Shown: positions 43,435 to 53,979, counted from the stretch's first letter. The stretch: 64,000 nucleotides of DNA from Mycocentrospora acerina (GCA_022701365.1 JAKUHH010000150.1:434001-498000); one strand, 5' to 3'. Notes: generated by a model from the letters alone, not told the origin. Program-made: numbers and translations.

Positions 43435-45885
43435 ATGAGAGATGCAAGGAAGCCCAACAAGGCTGTGCGTTCCAAGCGAGCGGTGAAGTTGAGTATGAAG
43501 AAAAGAAGATGTATTTGTCCTCACTCTGAAGCCCAAGATGGGGTTTGTGGATGTCCGGAGTTCTGGGAAGCAGTTTGGCCTCCTCCACAGCCACCGATTA
43601 TGCGCCCGTTAGCCGTCAGAAATACGCCATTGACACTTCCACCACCCTCATACGCCTTTAGAGAAATCGTCAAATCACCCTCCTCACTTCCCTCCAGCTC
43701 TCCCAAAGAAACTTGTTTCTTCTGGTATCATGGTCAATGCCGGCGAGAGCATTGTCACTATGCGCACGAAACACACTTCACATGGCCGATCATCGCTCCG
43801 CCTGGATTTATCCACTATGAGCCTTGTGATTTATCACTATGTCCTCTGCGTAAAGATCTCGTAGCGATAGCGCAAGCCAAATCTTCTAAGGATGAAAGAC
43901 CCAAACTCAGCGGACAGGTCGATGGAGCGGTGTTTAGTCGTACAGGTACAGCCGAGGAATTGTTACAGGACAGTGATAGTATTGATACTGATTCCAGCGA
44001 TGAAGAAGAAGATGAAGAAGAAGAAGAAGTCATAGTGGCCTCTTTCCCAGACACCGAAAATGCTCCTGTCAGTTCCATCTCAGATTCAGAGAGTGAAGAA
44101 ATGAGCACGGAAGTCGCAGTGGAAGTGGCTACTGATCTAGTGAGGCAAGACTACAGTACATCTTACAGCCCGCGATTGACACCGCCGACACCATTTCCAG
44201 CCTACCCAGATTTTCTCGATATGACAGATCTGAAATCAATTCCACCGTCTTCAGAAGCGGGCGATGGGCAGCTCACGCAATCGATCAGCCATTTAGGTAC
44301 ATTGGGAAAACGCCAGCATTCACCTCAAGCAGAAAGTGGCAAAAACGATAGCAGGCGTAAATATCTTGAGTCTACGCCTGATCTCAGCAAGTTTGCATCT
44401 ACACTGCAGCGCAAGCGTCGTATGACGCACTGGGATCTGAAGTTATTGCCAAAAGGAATCTCCAAGCCCATACCTCACACAACCCAGCTCAGCCCAGCAC
44501 ATGAACTTCCAACCAAATCAGGCCCGCTTTCTGAGACCTCTTTGGCGCACGTACATCTGTCGAAGAACTTCCCCACCAGTTCACGCCACTCCTTGAACTC
44601 CTCTAAGGGTATTCCTACGAAGAATAAAGATAGATTTATATGCTTCCACTGGTATCATCAAGGCTACTGCATTCCAAGGAATACCACCAGCCGGGGCTGC
44701 CAGTATAACTTTCTCCACACCCTAGATCTTCCAAATCCAGTCGTCAATTATCCACAACACATCACAGACCACTTGGATTGTTCACTCCCATTGTGTCCGG
44801 TTGGAATGAGAGACCAAGCGAACGGAATATCGGACAATGATAAAAACCACAGGGCGATTCTAGAACCACGCTTCAAGTATGAGCGACAGACACCAACAAA
44901 ACTCAAGCACTCGTCTCTCGACTACCCCAACAGGTCTTCACCACGCGGTAGTATAGTATCCGGAGGTTCCGTTGTAGACAGCAAAGCGCTTGGGAGATTG
45001 CATGGACCTTCGGAACCTATCAGGAAGCGCTTCAAGAACCCAAAACGACGAATTGAACAATGGCAGGAGGAGCAAGGAATCAAGTCTAAAATTGCGCATG
45101 ACAAGTCAGAGAAGAAGAGAGCGGCGAAAAGGACTAGACGCCAAAAGAAAAGGCAGAAGAAACGCGAAGAGAGGACAGCTCATACGGAAACTGCACAAGC
45201 ATCGATAGAGCAACAGCATGGATATTTCAGTTTCTCACAGCCTCTTCCTCAAGCCATGGCAGCTTTGAGTCGGATCCGGTCTTCTCCGGGAGAGCCGACC
45301 GTGATCCTGACAAGGCAAAGTGAGGAACCAAAGGATATATTTCAGGTTCCACGCGCTCGAAGCTATTCTGATGAAACCCCCGATATGGCTGAAGGGCCAC
45401 GGGTCTTCAAACTGGAAGCAAGGCCATACGAAGACACCAACCAGACTCCCCCGAGGCTTCTGGGGCGATTAGATATACCAAACGACCAGACGGAGATGGG
45501 AGGATGGCAAAGAAGGGCTGAAATTGTTGCAAAGACGAATGATTCAACGGGTAGTGAGTATCGGACGTGGCATCCGTCCCTGACTGCACGAGATAAAGTA
45601 CCTACGGATACAGCGGTCGGCTTTCGAAGGGTGGGTGAAACCATCGGTGTGACTTCGCAGCCGCTGAGGCGCGAGAGGGACCTTCGAGATCTGAGACATT
45701 GTATGGATGGGGAATTTCAGGGTAGGGATCGTCGAGATGATGTGTATAGGAACTACGAGAAGAAACACAATAAGCAAGAGGAGGTCGAGCCGTCTGTTCT
45801 GGTCGACTATTTTCTTCCTGAAGGCACGTCACGTCTTGAGTGGGACACGGATCTCGTACGTCGATTGTTTGGCGAGATTGAATGA
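43435..45885 (+). CDS. CCCH-type zinc-finger protein, otherwise uncharacterised
   Basis: An intronless gene of 816 residues. Near residue 94 is a CX7CX4CX3H finger, CFFWYHGQCRREHCHYAH. A second, similar element near residue 403, CFHWYHQGYCIPRN...GCQYNFLH, has the last histidine displaced (CX5H), so its zinc binding is uncertain. Each finger is followed by a conserved cysteine segment (LSLCPLRKD and LPLCPVGMRD). An acidic run lies near 188-200 and a strongly basic, lysine/arginine-rich helix at about 531-590, a likely nuclear signal or RNA-binding region. The last 30 residues (VDYFLPEGTSRLEWDTDLV) look conserved. Most of the rest is low complexity. An RNA- or chromatin-associated role is inference from the finger type. 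Confidence 0.82.
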   Translation: MRDARKPNKAVRSKRAVKLSMKKRRCICPHSEAQDGVCGCPEFWEAVWPPPQPPIMRPLAVRNTPLTLPPPSYAFREIVKSPSSLPSSSPKETCFFWYHGQCRREHCHYAHETHFTWPIIAPPGFIHYEPCDLSLCPLRKDLVAIAQAKSSKDERPKLSGQVDGAVFSRTGTAEELLQDSDSIDTDSSDEEEDEEEEEVIVASFPDTENAPVSSISDSESEEMSTEVAVEVATDLVRQDYSTSYSPRLTPPTPFPAYPDFLDMTDLKSIPPSSEAGDGQLTQSISHLGTLGKRQHSPQAESGKNDSRRKYLESTPDLSKFASTLQRKRRMTHWDLKLLPKGISKPIPHTTQLSPAHELPTKSGPLSETSLAHVHLSKNFPTSSRHSLNSSKGIPTKNKDRFICFHWYHQGYCIPRNTTSRGCQYNFLHTLDLPNPVVNYPQHITDHLDCSLPLCPVGMRDQANGISDNDKNHRAILEPRFKYERQTPTKLKHSSLDYPNRSSPRGSIVSGGSVVDSKALGRLHGPSEPIRKRFKNPKRRIEQWQEEQGIKSKIAHDKSEKKRAAKRTRRQKKRQKKREERTAHTETAQASIEQQHGYFSFSQPLPQAMAALSRIRSSPGEPTVILTRQSEEPKDIFQVPRARSYSDETPDMAEGPRVFKLEARPYEDTNQTPPRLLGRLDIPNDQTEMGGWQRRAEIVAKTNDSTGSEYRTWHPSLTARDKVPTDTAVGFRRVGETIGVTSQPLRRERDLRDLRHCMDGEFQGRDRRDDVYRNYEKKHNKQEEVEPSVLVDYFLPEGTSRLEWDTDLVRRLFGEIE

Positions 45886-46138
45886 TGAGGCTTTTATGAT
45901 TTTGTCTGAGAGGGATTCACGATTAGGAAACGTCGGCCTGGATTGCTGTTCCTGGCATCTATGGCTGGCCTAGACGGATTAGTAATGTCAAAGCGTTGGT
46001 TTTTTTGTGAAATGTAAAGTAGGGTTAGTTTATGAAGATGTGAAATTAGCCATGCCTATGTAAATGAGAGAGAGAGGGTATCATCCTAAGAGTGATGCTA
46101 GCGAGTATGGAATATATATGATGGTCGGAAGGTAGTCG

Positions 46139-47388
46139 TCACCAGATATAAGGCTGCAAAAGGGGAGTAAAAGGTCAGTGTTTTGTTATGTTAAGAAAGA
46201 ATAACACTCAAACGGAGACTAACCTTGTTTTCCCATGTCCAGAACGTGCCGCTGTGTTGTATACCTTTGCTCTGGATAACAGCAATCATCTTCCTTACAG
46301 ATTCTTCGGGGGTGATGATACCTTGAACTTCCCAGGGCAGCTGAACGTTTGCCATGTCCCTGATTGTCGTTGTTGATTAGCGCGCCATCTCGACCCTCTT
46401 TGCAACAAGTCGATTGAACGGAAGAAAAAGAAAAGAAGGGGAAAAAAGCAAAGACATGTATGTGGGTTTACTCACGTGGCGACTTCTCCAGGATGCATGG
46501 CAAGGATAATAGTGTCGTCGTCTTTCCTCTTTAGCTCTGCCGCCATGTGTCTCACGGCCATGTTCAGTGCCGCCTTGGACGCAGCGTATGCCGCGAAGCC
46601 ATCCTCCATTTCACGAAAGTTTCCCGCGGACCCAGAGTCGCTTGACATGAAGACAATGGTGCCAATGGGGATGTTGGTCTGGAGAAGCTTCTGGGCGGTG
46701 ATGATGGGCCCGATGGTGTTTGTATGCAGATGAAAGGCAAACTCGTCAAAAGACCTATGTATGTCTCAAAGGGTTAGCAGCTTGCTTGCTTGGTGCCATG
46801 TACACGAGTTCAGCAAGGGTACATGAGGATGCACGCTCTAGCCGGAATGAGGTTTGGTGGAGGGGGGGATACGAACAGCTCAGTGGCTCTCTGTAGTCGT
46901 TAGTGCGACTTCCTTTTGACACGCGCGCATGAAGCTTGCTTACACTGGGGTATCGCAGGACGCCTGCGTTGAGGACTACATAGTCGATCTTGAGGTTGGG
47001 GAGAAGAGTGAGTTGGCCGACAAAGCTCTGGCAGGATGTCAGGGATTTTTGTTTGAATCATGACAAGATTTATGTATAGATGGGGATAAATTATTTTTCT
47101 AGTGTGCGGTTGAGAATGCAGTGGTTGGGATTTTTTTTAACATACAACAATGCTAGCTTCTGATAAAATGTCACAGGTATACATTTGACAGCGTCCATGG
47201 TCGCTACCTGCTTGGCCCCATAGGCCTGAAGCATGCTCTGCCCGTGGCTCCCTCACCGTAGCGATAATTCTTTCTTCTCGAATTAAAAGCTGGCGGACAA
47301 ACTCGAGGCCAATACCTCTACTGGCGCCGACAATGAGCCATGTTGTGGAATCCTGGTCGGCATAGAGTATGTGGGGTATTTGGTTCAT
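46139..47388 (-). CDS. short-chain dehydrogenase (C-factor-like)
   Basis: Six exons: 47146-47388, 46944-47027, 46877-46890, 46476-46754, 46224-46359 and 46139-46153, for 256 residues. All phases agree. The NAD(P) motif is LIVGASRGIGLEFV, DYVVLNAGVL is the NNAG-type strand, TIVFMSSDSG holds the catalytic serine, YAASKAALN the YxxxK pair, and ILAMHPGEVATDMAN the post-catalytic loop. The protein matches the C-factor/sniffer-like SDR group in order and length. Two exons are tiny: the third is 14 nt (giving RATEL) and the last is 15 nt (PYIW then stop). They are the least certain parts, but both sit between good splice sites. The start is the ATG before NQIPHIL; upstream in-frame codons look like leader. 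The substrate is unknown. Confidence 0.82.
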
Positions 47389-48135
47389 GGGGGGCTGGGG
47401 GTATGGGGTTAAGGGGGGTTTAAAATAACATGGAAAGATGGATGGGAGGAATGGTAGTTGGGCAGAAGTACCGATCACGAGCCTTGATACAGAGCCAGGG
47501 ATGCGGGATGAGGGGGTGAGATACCAGCCTACGGGGTGCCCGCGAATACATGCAGATTGAGACAATTACAGCATTTGCTTACGGGTATTTTGGAACCCTG
47601 CAACGCTCTCGAATACAGGGCATCTAGCTTACAGAAGAGCGCGTAATGGGTGTGATTAGTGTTTGCAATCGTGTGTTTGTTCTTCAACTGGCAGTTTCCA
47701 CAGTTGGAGAAGCGGAGGAGAGTCGGCAAATGCTAGCAGACTGCCGGGGCTTGCAGACGTTGAAAGAACACACATGGGAGGCTGTCAGCATGTGGGAAAA
47801 GCCGAGCAAAGGGCAACCCGCGCCGCGCCGCAGTATGACATCGCCATGGCAAGTTTTACTGTCCGGTTCTGCCCGCGCTTGCTCGCTTGCATGACTTTTA
47901 TGCAAGTCATGATTGGCTGGCGACGCCACAGGCGCTGTGGCGTTGGGCCCTCGATTCCGATCTCATCGGCTAGCGTAGCCTCCAGCAGGGAAACCTTTTT
48001 CTTGCCAACTTCTTTCTCCCTCCTCCCAACTCACACACACACTCTCACACACAACTAAGCTTCTCACCGCTTTGCCATTACTACTCCTCTACTACTACCC
48101 ACCACCAACAACAACTTCTTCCACCACCAGCCAAA
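47389..48135. other. divergent promoter of SDR and cytochrome c genes
   Basis: 747 bp with no supported gene. The cytochrome c side has a CCAAT element, a palindrome and a C/T/A-rich leader with a short (AC)n run near 48034-48053. Confidence 0.55.
47889..47916. promoter_or_regulatory. palindrome plus inverted CCAAT box upstream of cytochrome c
   Basis: CATGACT and AGTCATG form an interrupted inverted repeat at about 47890-47911, directly followed by ATTGG (47912-47916), the reverse of CCAAT. HAP-type CCAAT-binding complexes control cytochrome c genes in fungi, so this is a plausible respiratory control site about 220 bp upstream of the ATG. Function is inferred. Confidence 0.45.
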
Positions 48136-48775
48136 ATGGGTTTCGAGAAGGGTGAGTTTTCCACGATTCCTGCGCACGTCATCCGCCACGTCAATCTTGT
48201 GACGCCCATTGAGCCCGCACACTCGGGAAGTGAATGCTGTGCAGAGGTGTTGCCACACTGCGAAACCAGCCGGCACTTTTCAAGCGACTCAAGAGGCGGT
48301 CTGAGCAAAGTGGCGGCTTTGCGACGGAGAGAGGCTGAGCGGCGGATTATTCGGACGGATTAGACCATGGTCAAGACATTGTACTGACCTATTGCTGCAG
48401 GCGATGCTAAGAAGGGTGCCAACCTCTTCAAGACCCGCTGCGCACAATGCCACACCCTGAAGGAGGGCGAGGGCAACAAGATTGGCCCCGAGCTTCACGG
48501 TCTCTTTGGCCGCAAGTCGGGTCAGGTTGCTGGCTTCTCATACACGGACGCCAACAAGCAGAAGGGTGTCCACTGGGACGAGGGTACTCTGGTAAGAAGC
48601 CATTGATTGAGGGAAATGATGACGAATGTTTTGAATTGAAGCTAACTGTTGACAGTTTGAGTACCTCGAGAACCCCAAGAAGTACATTCCCGGTACCAAG
48701 ATGGCGTTTGGTGGACTCAAGAAGCCCAAGGACCGCAACGACCTCATCACCTTCCTCCAGGAGGAGACCAAATAA
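48136..48775 (+). CDS. CYC1: cytochrome c
   Basis: Three exons, 48136-48151, 48401-48591 and 48656-48775, encode 108 residues, the standard fungal cytochrome c length. The heme attachment motif CAQCH is at residues 19-23, GPELHGLFGRKSG follows, and the axial ligand Met85 is in GTKMAFGGLKK. It carries electrons from complex III to complex IV in the intermembrane space. Like other cytochromes c it has no cleavable presequence. The first intron (48152-48400, 249 nt) is long for this genome and remains open in frame with exon 1 for about 70 codons. Confidence 0.98.
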
Positions 48776-49111
48776 GCGGAACATTGCCAAGCGCAGACGC
48801 TTTTCATTCTCTTCATCCTCCTCCCCCACCATGACCACTACCACTACTACCACCGCCACCACCACCACGGATACGACATGATGCTTCTTTAATTATTTTT
48901 GAACGACGATTTTGTTCCGATTGTACCAATAAACGATAGACGTACGATGGAGACGATGGGAGTGGCACGCTTGAAGAGGTGCCCATTGTCTTGTGTAGAT
49001 TATGCTTGGGTGTATCAGGTTAGGGCGCATTGTCGATTTCTGGTGCAGCATAGAGCCGGTTTGGAACTTGGCGGCACTTGTAAATGGAAACAGCAATTCT
49101 CCTCCTCAATC

Positions 49112-49207
49112 GGTGTGTGTATGTATGTATGTATGTGTGTGTGTGTGTGTGTGTGTTTGTATGTTCATGGGTGTGTTTGTATGTACATGTGTTTGTTTGT
49201 GTGTACA
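49112..49207. repeat. GT-rich microsatellite
   Basis: A compound (GT)n/(GTAT)n tract of nearly 100 bp, alternating purine-pyrimidine over most of its length. Confidence 0.9.
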
Positions 49208-49463
49208 TATGTCTATCTACTATGAATTGGGCGTATTTTGAATAATGTCCACAAGGCCAACAAGAGAGGTATTTCGTCTTAGTTTGGACATTGGTCGGGT
49301 ACATGACATGTATCAAAGGCAAAAGCCAACCGTGTCAACATGTCCATCCGTTAGTCGATGATTCCACCAATGGCAGAGGCGGCAAATTTTCTTACACCGA
49401 CTTCTCTTGTCCCCACAGTATCTAATTGAAAAAGGAGTAGTTTGGTTCTCTATGGGGAAAGGG

Positions 49464-49494
49464 TCATTCATTCATTCATTCATTCGTTCATTCA
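49464..49494. repeat. (ATTC)n microsatellite
   Basis: About seven copies of TCAT/ATTC with one substitution. Confidence 0.9.
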
Positions 49495-49726
49495 TGGCCT
49501 GAACTGACTTGACGACATGTATTCACGTGATGACGCAGCGATGGACAGACGGACCTATTAAAAAAGTTTAAAAAAAAAGTGTACCAAGGTAAGGTTTAGC
49601 ATAAAAGTCACGCGATCGTCCGGGCCTGTGGAAGTGCCAGGGGGGGAGTGGACAGACGAGCCTCGGAGAAGTGGCAAACGGCAGTGGGAAAGAGGTTGCC
49701 GAGGAGTGGTGCTGACTGATGGCATC

Positions 49727-49771
49727 ATGTGTGTGTGTGGGTGTGTGTGGGCGTGGGCGTGGGTGTGGCTG
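49727..49771. repeat. GTGG/GT-rich tract
   Basis: Irregular (GT)n and GTGGGC repeats. A further pure (TG)n run lies at about 49921-49942. Confidence 0.8.
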
Positions 49772-49920
49772 AAGCTTCGGTATGCTTGGACGTTGCAGGT
49801 GCAGTTGCAGTGTGTCGCGCATCATCATCATCATTATCATCAGGTGGATATTGTGTGGCACGGGCAAGAAGAGGCTGTGTGTGAGAGTATACGTATATGG
49901 TATATATGTATGCATACACA

Positions 49921-49942
49921 TGTGTGTGTGTGTGTGTGTGTA
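49921..49942. repeat. (TG)n microsatellite
   Basis: About eleven uninterrupted TG units directly after an ATGCATACACA segment. Confidence 0.9.
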
Positions 49943-50503
49943 TCAGCAGGATGCGTCACAGCCAAAAGTCGAAACGGCTCTGCATGTGCAAGAGGGCTGG
50001 CCGATGCTCGCAGTGTGTGGGGTGGGGGGGGGGGAAGCGGGAGACATGGAGGTCCGGCTATCAGACCAAGCATTCGGTCGTGTGAGAGCGTGTGTGGTGT
50101 CTGTCTTGTCCGTGTGTCTGTCGCAGCTAGCACGTCTCCGCCCAAAAGCTACTCCTCGCCGTCTCCCCACGCCTGCCCGACTACCTGCCTACCTCGCTGC
50201 CGCAGACACGCTGGTGGTCTCGTGCTCCTTGTCGCCGACTTGTGCCTCCCAAACTGCGCGGGCCATTGACATTGAGGTGTTGCACGTCGCACACCCCCCC
50301 CGGCTTAGTTACCTCGGCCACAGGCACGCACGCACGCACGCACGACAGCAAGCGTCATAGCTAGCGATTGCGGGGCGGAACATTGGTCGAGTGGCAGCAG
50401 CAGCAGCGACACGAGCGACGACAAACAACAGCCGGCAGACGACAGGCGACACTTTGGCGACACGACAGCTCCGAGGCCCTGGGGCCTTTGACGACCCGCA
50501 AGC

Positions 50504-52125
50504 ATGTCGTGGAAGCGTTCGGACCGGCTGATGGACACGATCAAGCACTACAGCAACTTTCCCGCCACGGGCGTCTCGCTGCGCCAGATGGTCCAGTTTG
50601 GCGAGAAGCCGTCGACGGGCACCCTCTTCCGCGCCTCGCAGTTCCTGTCCGAGGAGCTGCCCATCCGCCTGGCCCACCGCGTCCAGGAGCTGACCGAGCT
50701 GCCGGATGGCCTGGGCGAGATGCCGTCCATCTGCCGCGTGCGGGACTGGTATGCGCAGTCTTTTGAGGTATTCCTATTCCTATTCTTGTTCTTGTTCTTT
50801 TCCTTGTTCTTTTACTTGTACTCTTCTTACACTTTACTACACTCATCATACCATGCCTACTATGCTCACCATACTCACCACGTCATACTCACCACATTCT
50901 GCAGGAACTCGTCCAGCTGTCGCGCCCAACCCTCTCCACCGAAGTCAAGGACCGCCTGCTGCGCCCGGCCAAACACAACGGCAAGGACCAGCGCCTGATT
51001 TCCCCCGCCACCCAAAACCCCAGCGTTCCCAAGGGGCAGTACCGCTCAGCGCCAGGCACGAATGGGAATGGGAATGGAAACGGACACGGGCATGGAAGCA
51101 GCACCGTCAGTGGCAGAGAGAGCAGGGCCACCACCTCGAGCAGGCGCTACTACGCCGCCGCCGACGACGGGCTCGACTGGCCGCCCGAGCTGGGCGCATA
51201 CAACACAAAGTTTGCCGACACGCTGGAGAAGATTAAGCGGCGGCACGACAGCGTCGTCACCACCGTCGCCCAGGGCATCCTCGAGTGGAAGCGCAAGCGC
51301 CAGCGCATGCAGATTGACCACAACATCCAGGCCTTTCTCGACCGCTTCTACATGTCGCGCATCGGCATCCGCATGCTCATCGGCCAGCACATTGCCCTCA
51401 CCGACCAGCGCTCGCGCTCCGATCCAAATTACGTTGGCATCATCTGCACAAAGACCAATGTGCGCGACCTGGCCCAGGAGGCCATTGAGAATGCCCGCTT
51501 TGTGTGCGAAGACCACTATGGCCTGTTTGACGCGCCAAAAGTCCAGCTCGTGTGCGACAAGGACATTAGCTTCATGTACGTGCCAGGCCACTTGTCGCAC
51601 ATGCTGTTTGAGACGCTCAAGAACTCGCTGCGGGCCGTTGTGGAGAGACACGGCCAGGACAAGGAGGAGTTTCCCGTGACAAAGGTCATTGTAGCCGAGG
51701 GCAAAGAGGACATTACCATTAAAATCTCCGACGAAGGAGGCGGCATCCCCAGATCATCCATCCCCCTGGTCTGGACCTACATGTACACGACCGTCGACCA
51801 GACACCGAGTCTCGACCCAGACTTTAACAAGAGCGACTTCAAAGCCCCCATGGCTGGCTTTGGATACGGTCTGCCTATATCGCGGCTGTATGCGCGCTAC
51901 TTTGGCGGCGACTTGAAGCTTATTAGTATGGAAGGGTAAATATTTCCTCTCATTCTCAACCATCCAGCACTTCCTTCTTATTATTATTCAAACCCTACCT
52001 CACATTCCCAGCTATGAGATTTTTTTTTAATTTTTTTGTTTTGCATACTAACAACCAACAGATACGGCACCGACGTCTACCTGCACCTCAACCGGCTCAG
52101 TTCCTCATCAGAGCCTCTGCAATAG
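50504..52125 (+). CDS. pyruvate dehydrogenase kinase (mitochondrial PDK/BCKDK family)
   Basis: Three exons, 50504-50767, 50905-51935 and 52062-52125, give 452 residues. The N-terminal regulatory helices show YSNFPATGVSLRQMVQFGE and FLSEELPIRLAHRVQEL. A Gly/Asn/Ser-rich insert lies near 130-165. The GHKL ATP-binding domain has the N box MLFETLKNSLRAVVE, the G1 box DEGGGIP (Asp364) and the G2 box GFGYGLPISRLYARYF (from Gly406). The protein ends with YGTDVYLHLNRL. It phosphorylates serines of the E1-alpha subunit of pyruvate dehydrogenase in the matrix, switching the complex off. Branched-chain ketoacid dehydrogenase is a less likely target. Intron 1 (137 nt) is a run of TATTCC/CTTGTT-like pyrimidine repeats. 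Confidence 0.93.
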
Positions 52126-52730
52126 CAATTACCCGTCATGAGGGACGGATGGACATCAAGCGAGCTCATCCGCTCATCCCGAGGACTGGCAGGGGGCAGA
52201 CACGGCTCGCAGAGTAGCAGCTTCCTGGCTTCCAAGGCCATGCGACTGAAGCTGTCGGGCCAGCTGAGCAGAGAAGTCAGCGAGAGGAGACAGGTTGGTG
52301 ATGCAGAGGAAATGTTTCAGGACAAGGGTGCGACGCCTTGGTGGAGAAAGGTTGGTATGGAGGAAGGTATGTAGTTTTTTTTTTCTTAAATATATTACAT
52401 ATAGGCCTTGTCATTGTATGAGTCTTGTGGGTGGGTGGGGGAAAGGGAGGGGTTTTTGTATCATGAAAAATATGGATGATATGATTGTATTTTGAGTGAG
52501 AATAGGAATAAGAATAGGAATAGGAATAGGGATAGGGGTGGGAATCTAGTTTCTTGTATGTATCAATGTATATATGTACCATTTGCACTCTTTTTTTTTC
52601 GTTTTTGTTTTGGTTGATTGATTGATATCATTCATATAGTGCATATGTAAGGAAAACGATCTGGCTAGATTATTTAAAATATATATATATACATACGAAA
52701 CACACATGTAAACACATGGTTTCATACCAG

Positions 52731-52777
<47 letters not shown>
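52126..52777. other. 3' flank of the PDK gene and simple repeats
   Basis: This contains an open frame at 52138-52374 (plus) of doubtful status, an AATAGG hexamer repeat at about 52498-52536, an (AT)n run near 52679-52692 and the left half of the (CT)n tract. No confirmed gene. Confidence 0.5.
52498..52536. repeat. AATAGG hexanucleotide repeat
   Basis: About six imperfect AATAGG units. Confidence 0.85.
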
Positions 52778-52950
52778 NNNNNNNNNNNNNNNNNNNNNNN
52801 NNNNNNNNNNNNNNNNNNNNNNNNNNNNNNNNNNNNNNNNNNNNNNNNNNNNNNNNNNNNNNNNNNNNNNNNNNNNNNNNNNNNNNNNNNNNNNNNNNNN
52901 NNNNNNNNNNNNNNNNNNNNNNNNNNNNNNNNNNNNNNNNNNNNNNNNNN

Positions 52951-52995
<45 letters not shown>
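52735..52995. repeat. (CT)n microsatellite interrupted by an assembly gap
   Basis: Pure CT runs flank the gap on both sides (52735-52777 and 52951-52995), so the gap is probably an unresolved length of the same microsatellite. Confidence 0.95.
52778..52950. other. assembly gap, 173 N
   Basis: A run of undetermined bases inside the (CT)n tract. The true length is unknown. Confidence 1.
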
Positions 52996-52998
<3 letters not shown>

Positions 52999-53979
52999 GA
53001 CCACTAACCCTCTTCTTCCCTCTTTCCCTTTCTCTCTCCCTCTCCCTCTCCCCCTCCTTGCCCTTCCCCTTCCCTCCCCTAGGACTCGACACACCTTCTT
53101 CTTCTTCCCTCCCCTCCCTCTCCCTCTCCTCAACAGGAACTTCCCACTCGTCCCTCCACACCACCTCCCTCCTCCCATCTCTTCCACCACCACTACTACT
53201 ACTACCACCACCCCCCCTCTCTTCTTCCCCTTGATCAACCACCAACCCCAGCAAAACATCCCGATAGTAGCGTCGCACCTGGGGTATACTCTGTGACGCA
53301 TAAAATTAGCAAAAAAAAGTAAAATTCAGACTCGTCGATTGGGAGATCAGAATGTATATATGCATGTGTATATATACAGACACAAGACGAAGAAGAGAGA
53401 TTTCTTGAATGCAAGCAAGCAAAGAAAGGAAAGAATGAAAAATAGAAATGGAAAACGAACCTCGTTTCTCGCTCCGGCTATCCACATGACGGCCTCGCTG
53501 CTTTCCAGTATCCCGCGTGCTTCGGCGCGGCGTTGCAGCGAGGAGAAGCTTTCGATTGGGTCGGGGAGGGAGGGGTGGTTGGTGTTTATTCTTGTGCTTG
53601 TACTTTTATTTGTACTTGTGTTTGTGTTTGTATTTGCTGTAGATGATGTGTTTTTACTCGCACTTCCGACGCGAGATTTATTATTGTTGTTGTTGCTTGT
53701 GCTGTTGGTGCCAGAGAGGCCGGGTTTGCGGGATGTGGATGTGGGCGTGGAAGGGTTGTGGTGTTGATTATCGTTGTTGCTATTATTAATATTACTGTTA
53801 TTATTATTACTACTTCCACTTCCACTTCCACTGCCGTTGTTGTTGTTGATGATGGTGCCGTTGGGGTGCGGAGGCCAGGGCGTGGGGATCATGGTACTGG
53901 CGGAGGGACCCGGAGGTGGGGGTGAATATGCATGTGCATGTGCATGAGCATGTGCATGCGATTGTGGGGGTGGTGGCAT
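52994..53979 (-). CDS. low-complexity protein with a conserved-looking core, unknown function
   Basis: Two exons, 53461-53979 and 52994-53290, phase 0, for 271 residues. The N-terminal 125 residues are simple sequence: HAHAHAHAHAY, Pro runs, Asn runs and NTNTNTSTNKST. A normal-looking core spans the splice site, PDPIESFSSLQRRAEARG and ILESSEAVMWIAGARNE joined to SIPQVRRYYRDVLLGL. An acidic segment with VVWRDEWEVPVEERE follows, then a basic (RE)n tail. The stop codon abuts the (CT)n microsatellite and gap. I do not recognise the family. The core and the consistent splice phase argue for a real gene. The start is the first ATG after a long pyrimidine tract and is uncertain. Confidence 0.6.

Larger units (their letters stand above)
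48776..50503. other. microsatellite-rich intergenic region
   Basis: 1.7 kb between cytochrome c and the PDH kinase gene. It holds a CCA/CCACTA-rich run (48825-48870), the GT-rich tracts and (ATTC)n array listed separately, and a (GCAC)n run near 50325-50345. Long open frames in this stretch are products of repeats and GC-rich leader sequence. No gene is supported. Confidence 0.55.

Noticed and set aside
49628..50269. 213-codon open frame on the plus strand
   Set aside because: It is driven by GT and GC-rich repeats upstream of the PDH kinase gene, giving Val/Cys/Gly-rich nonsense.
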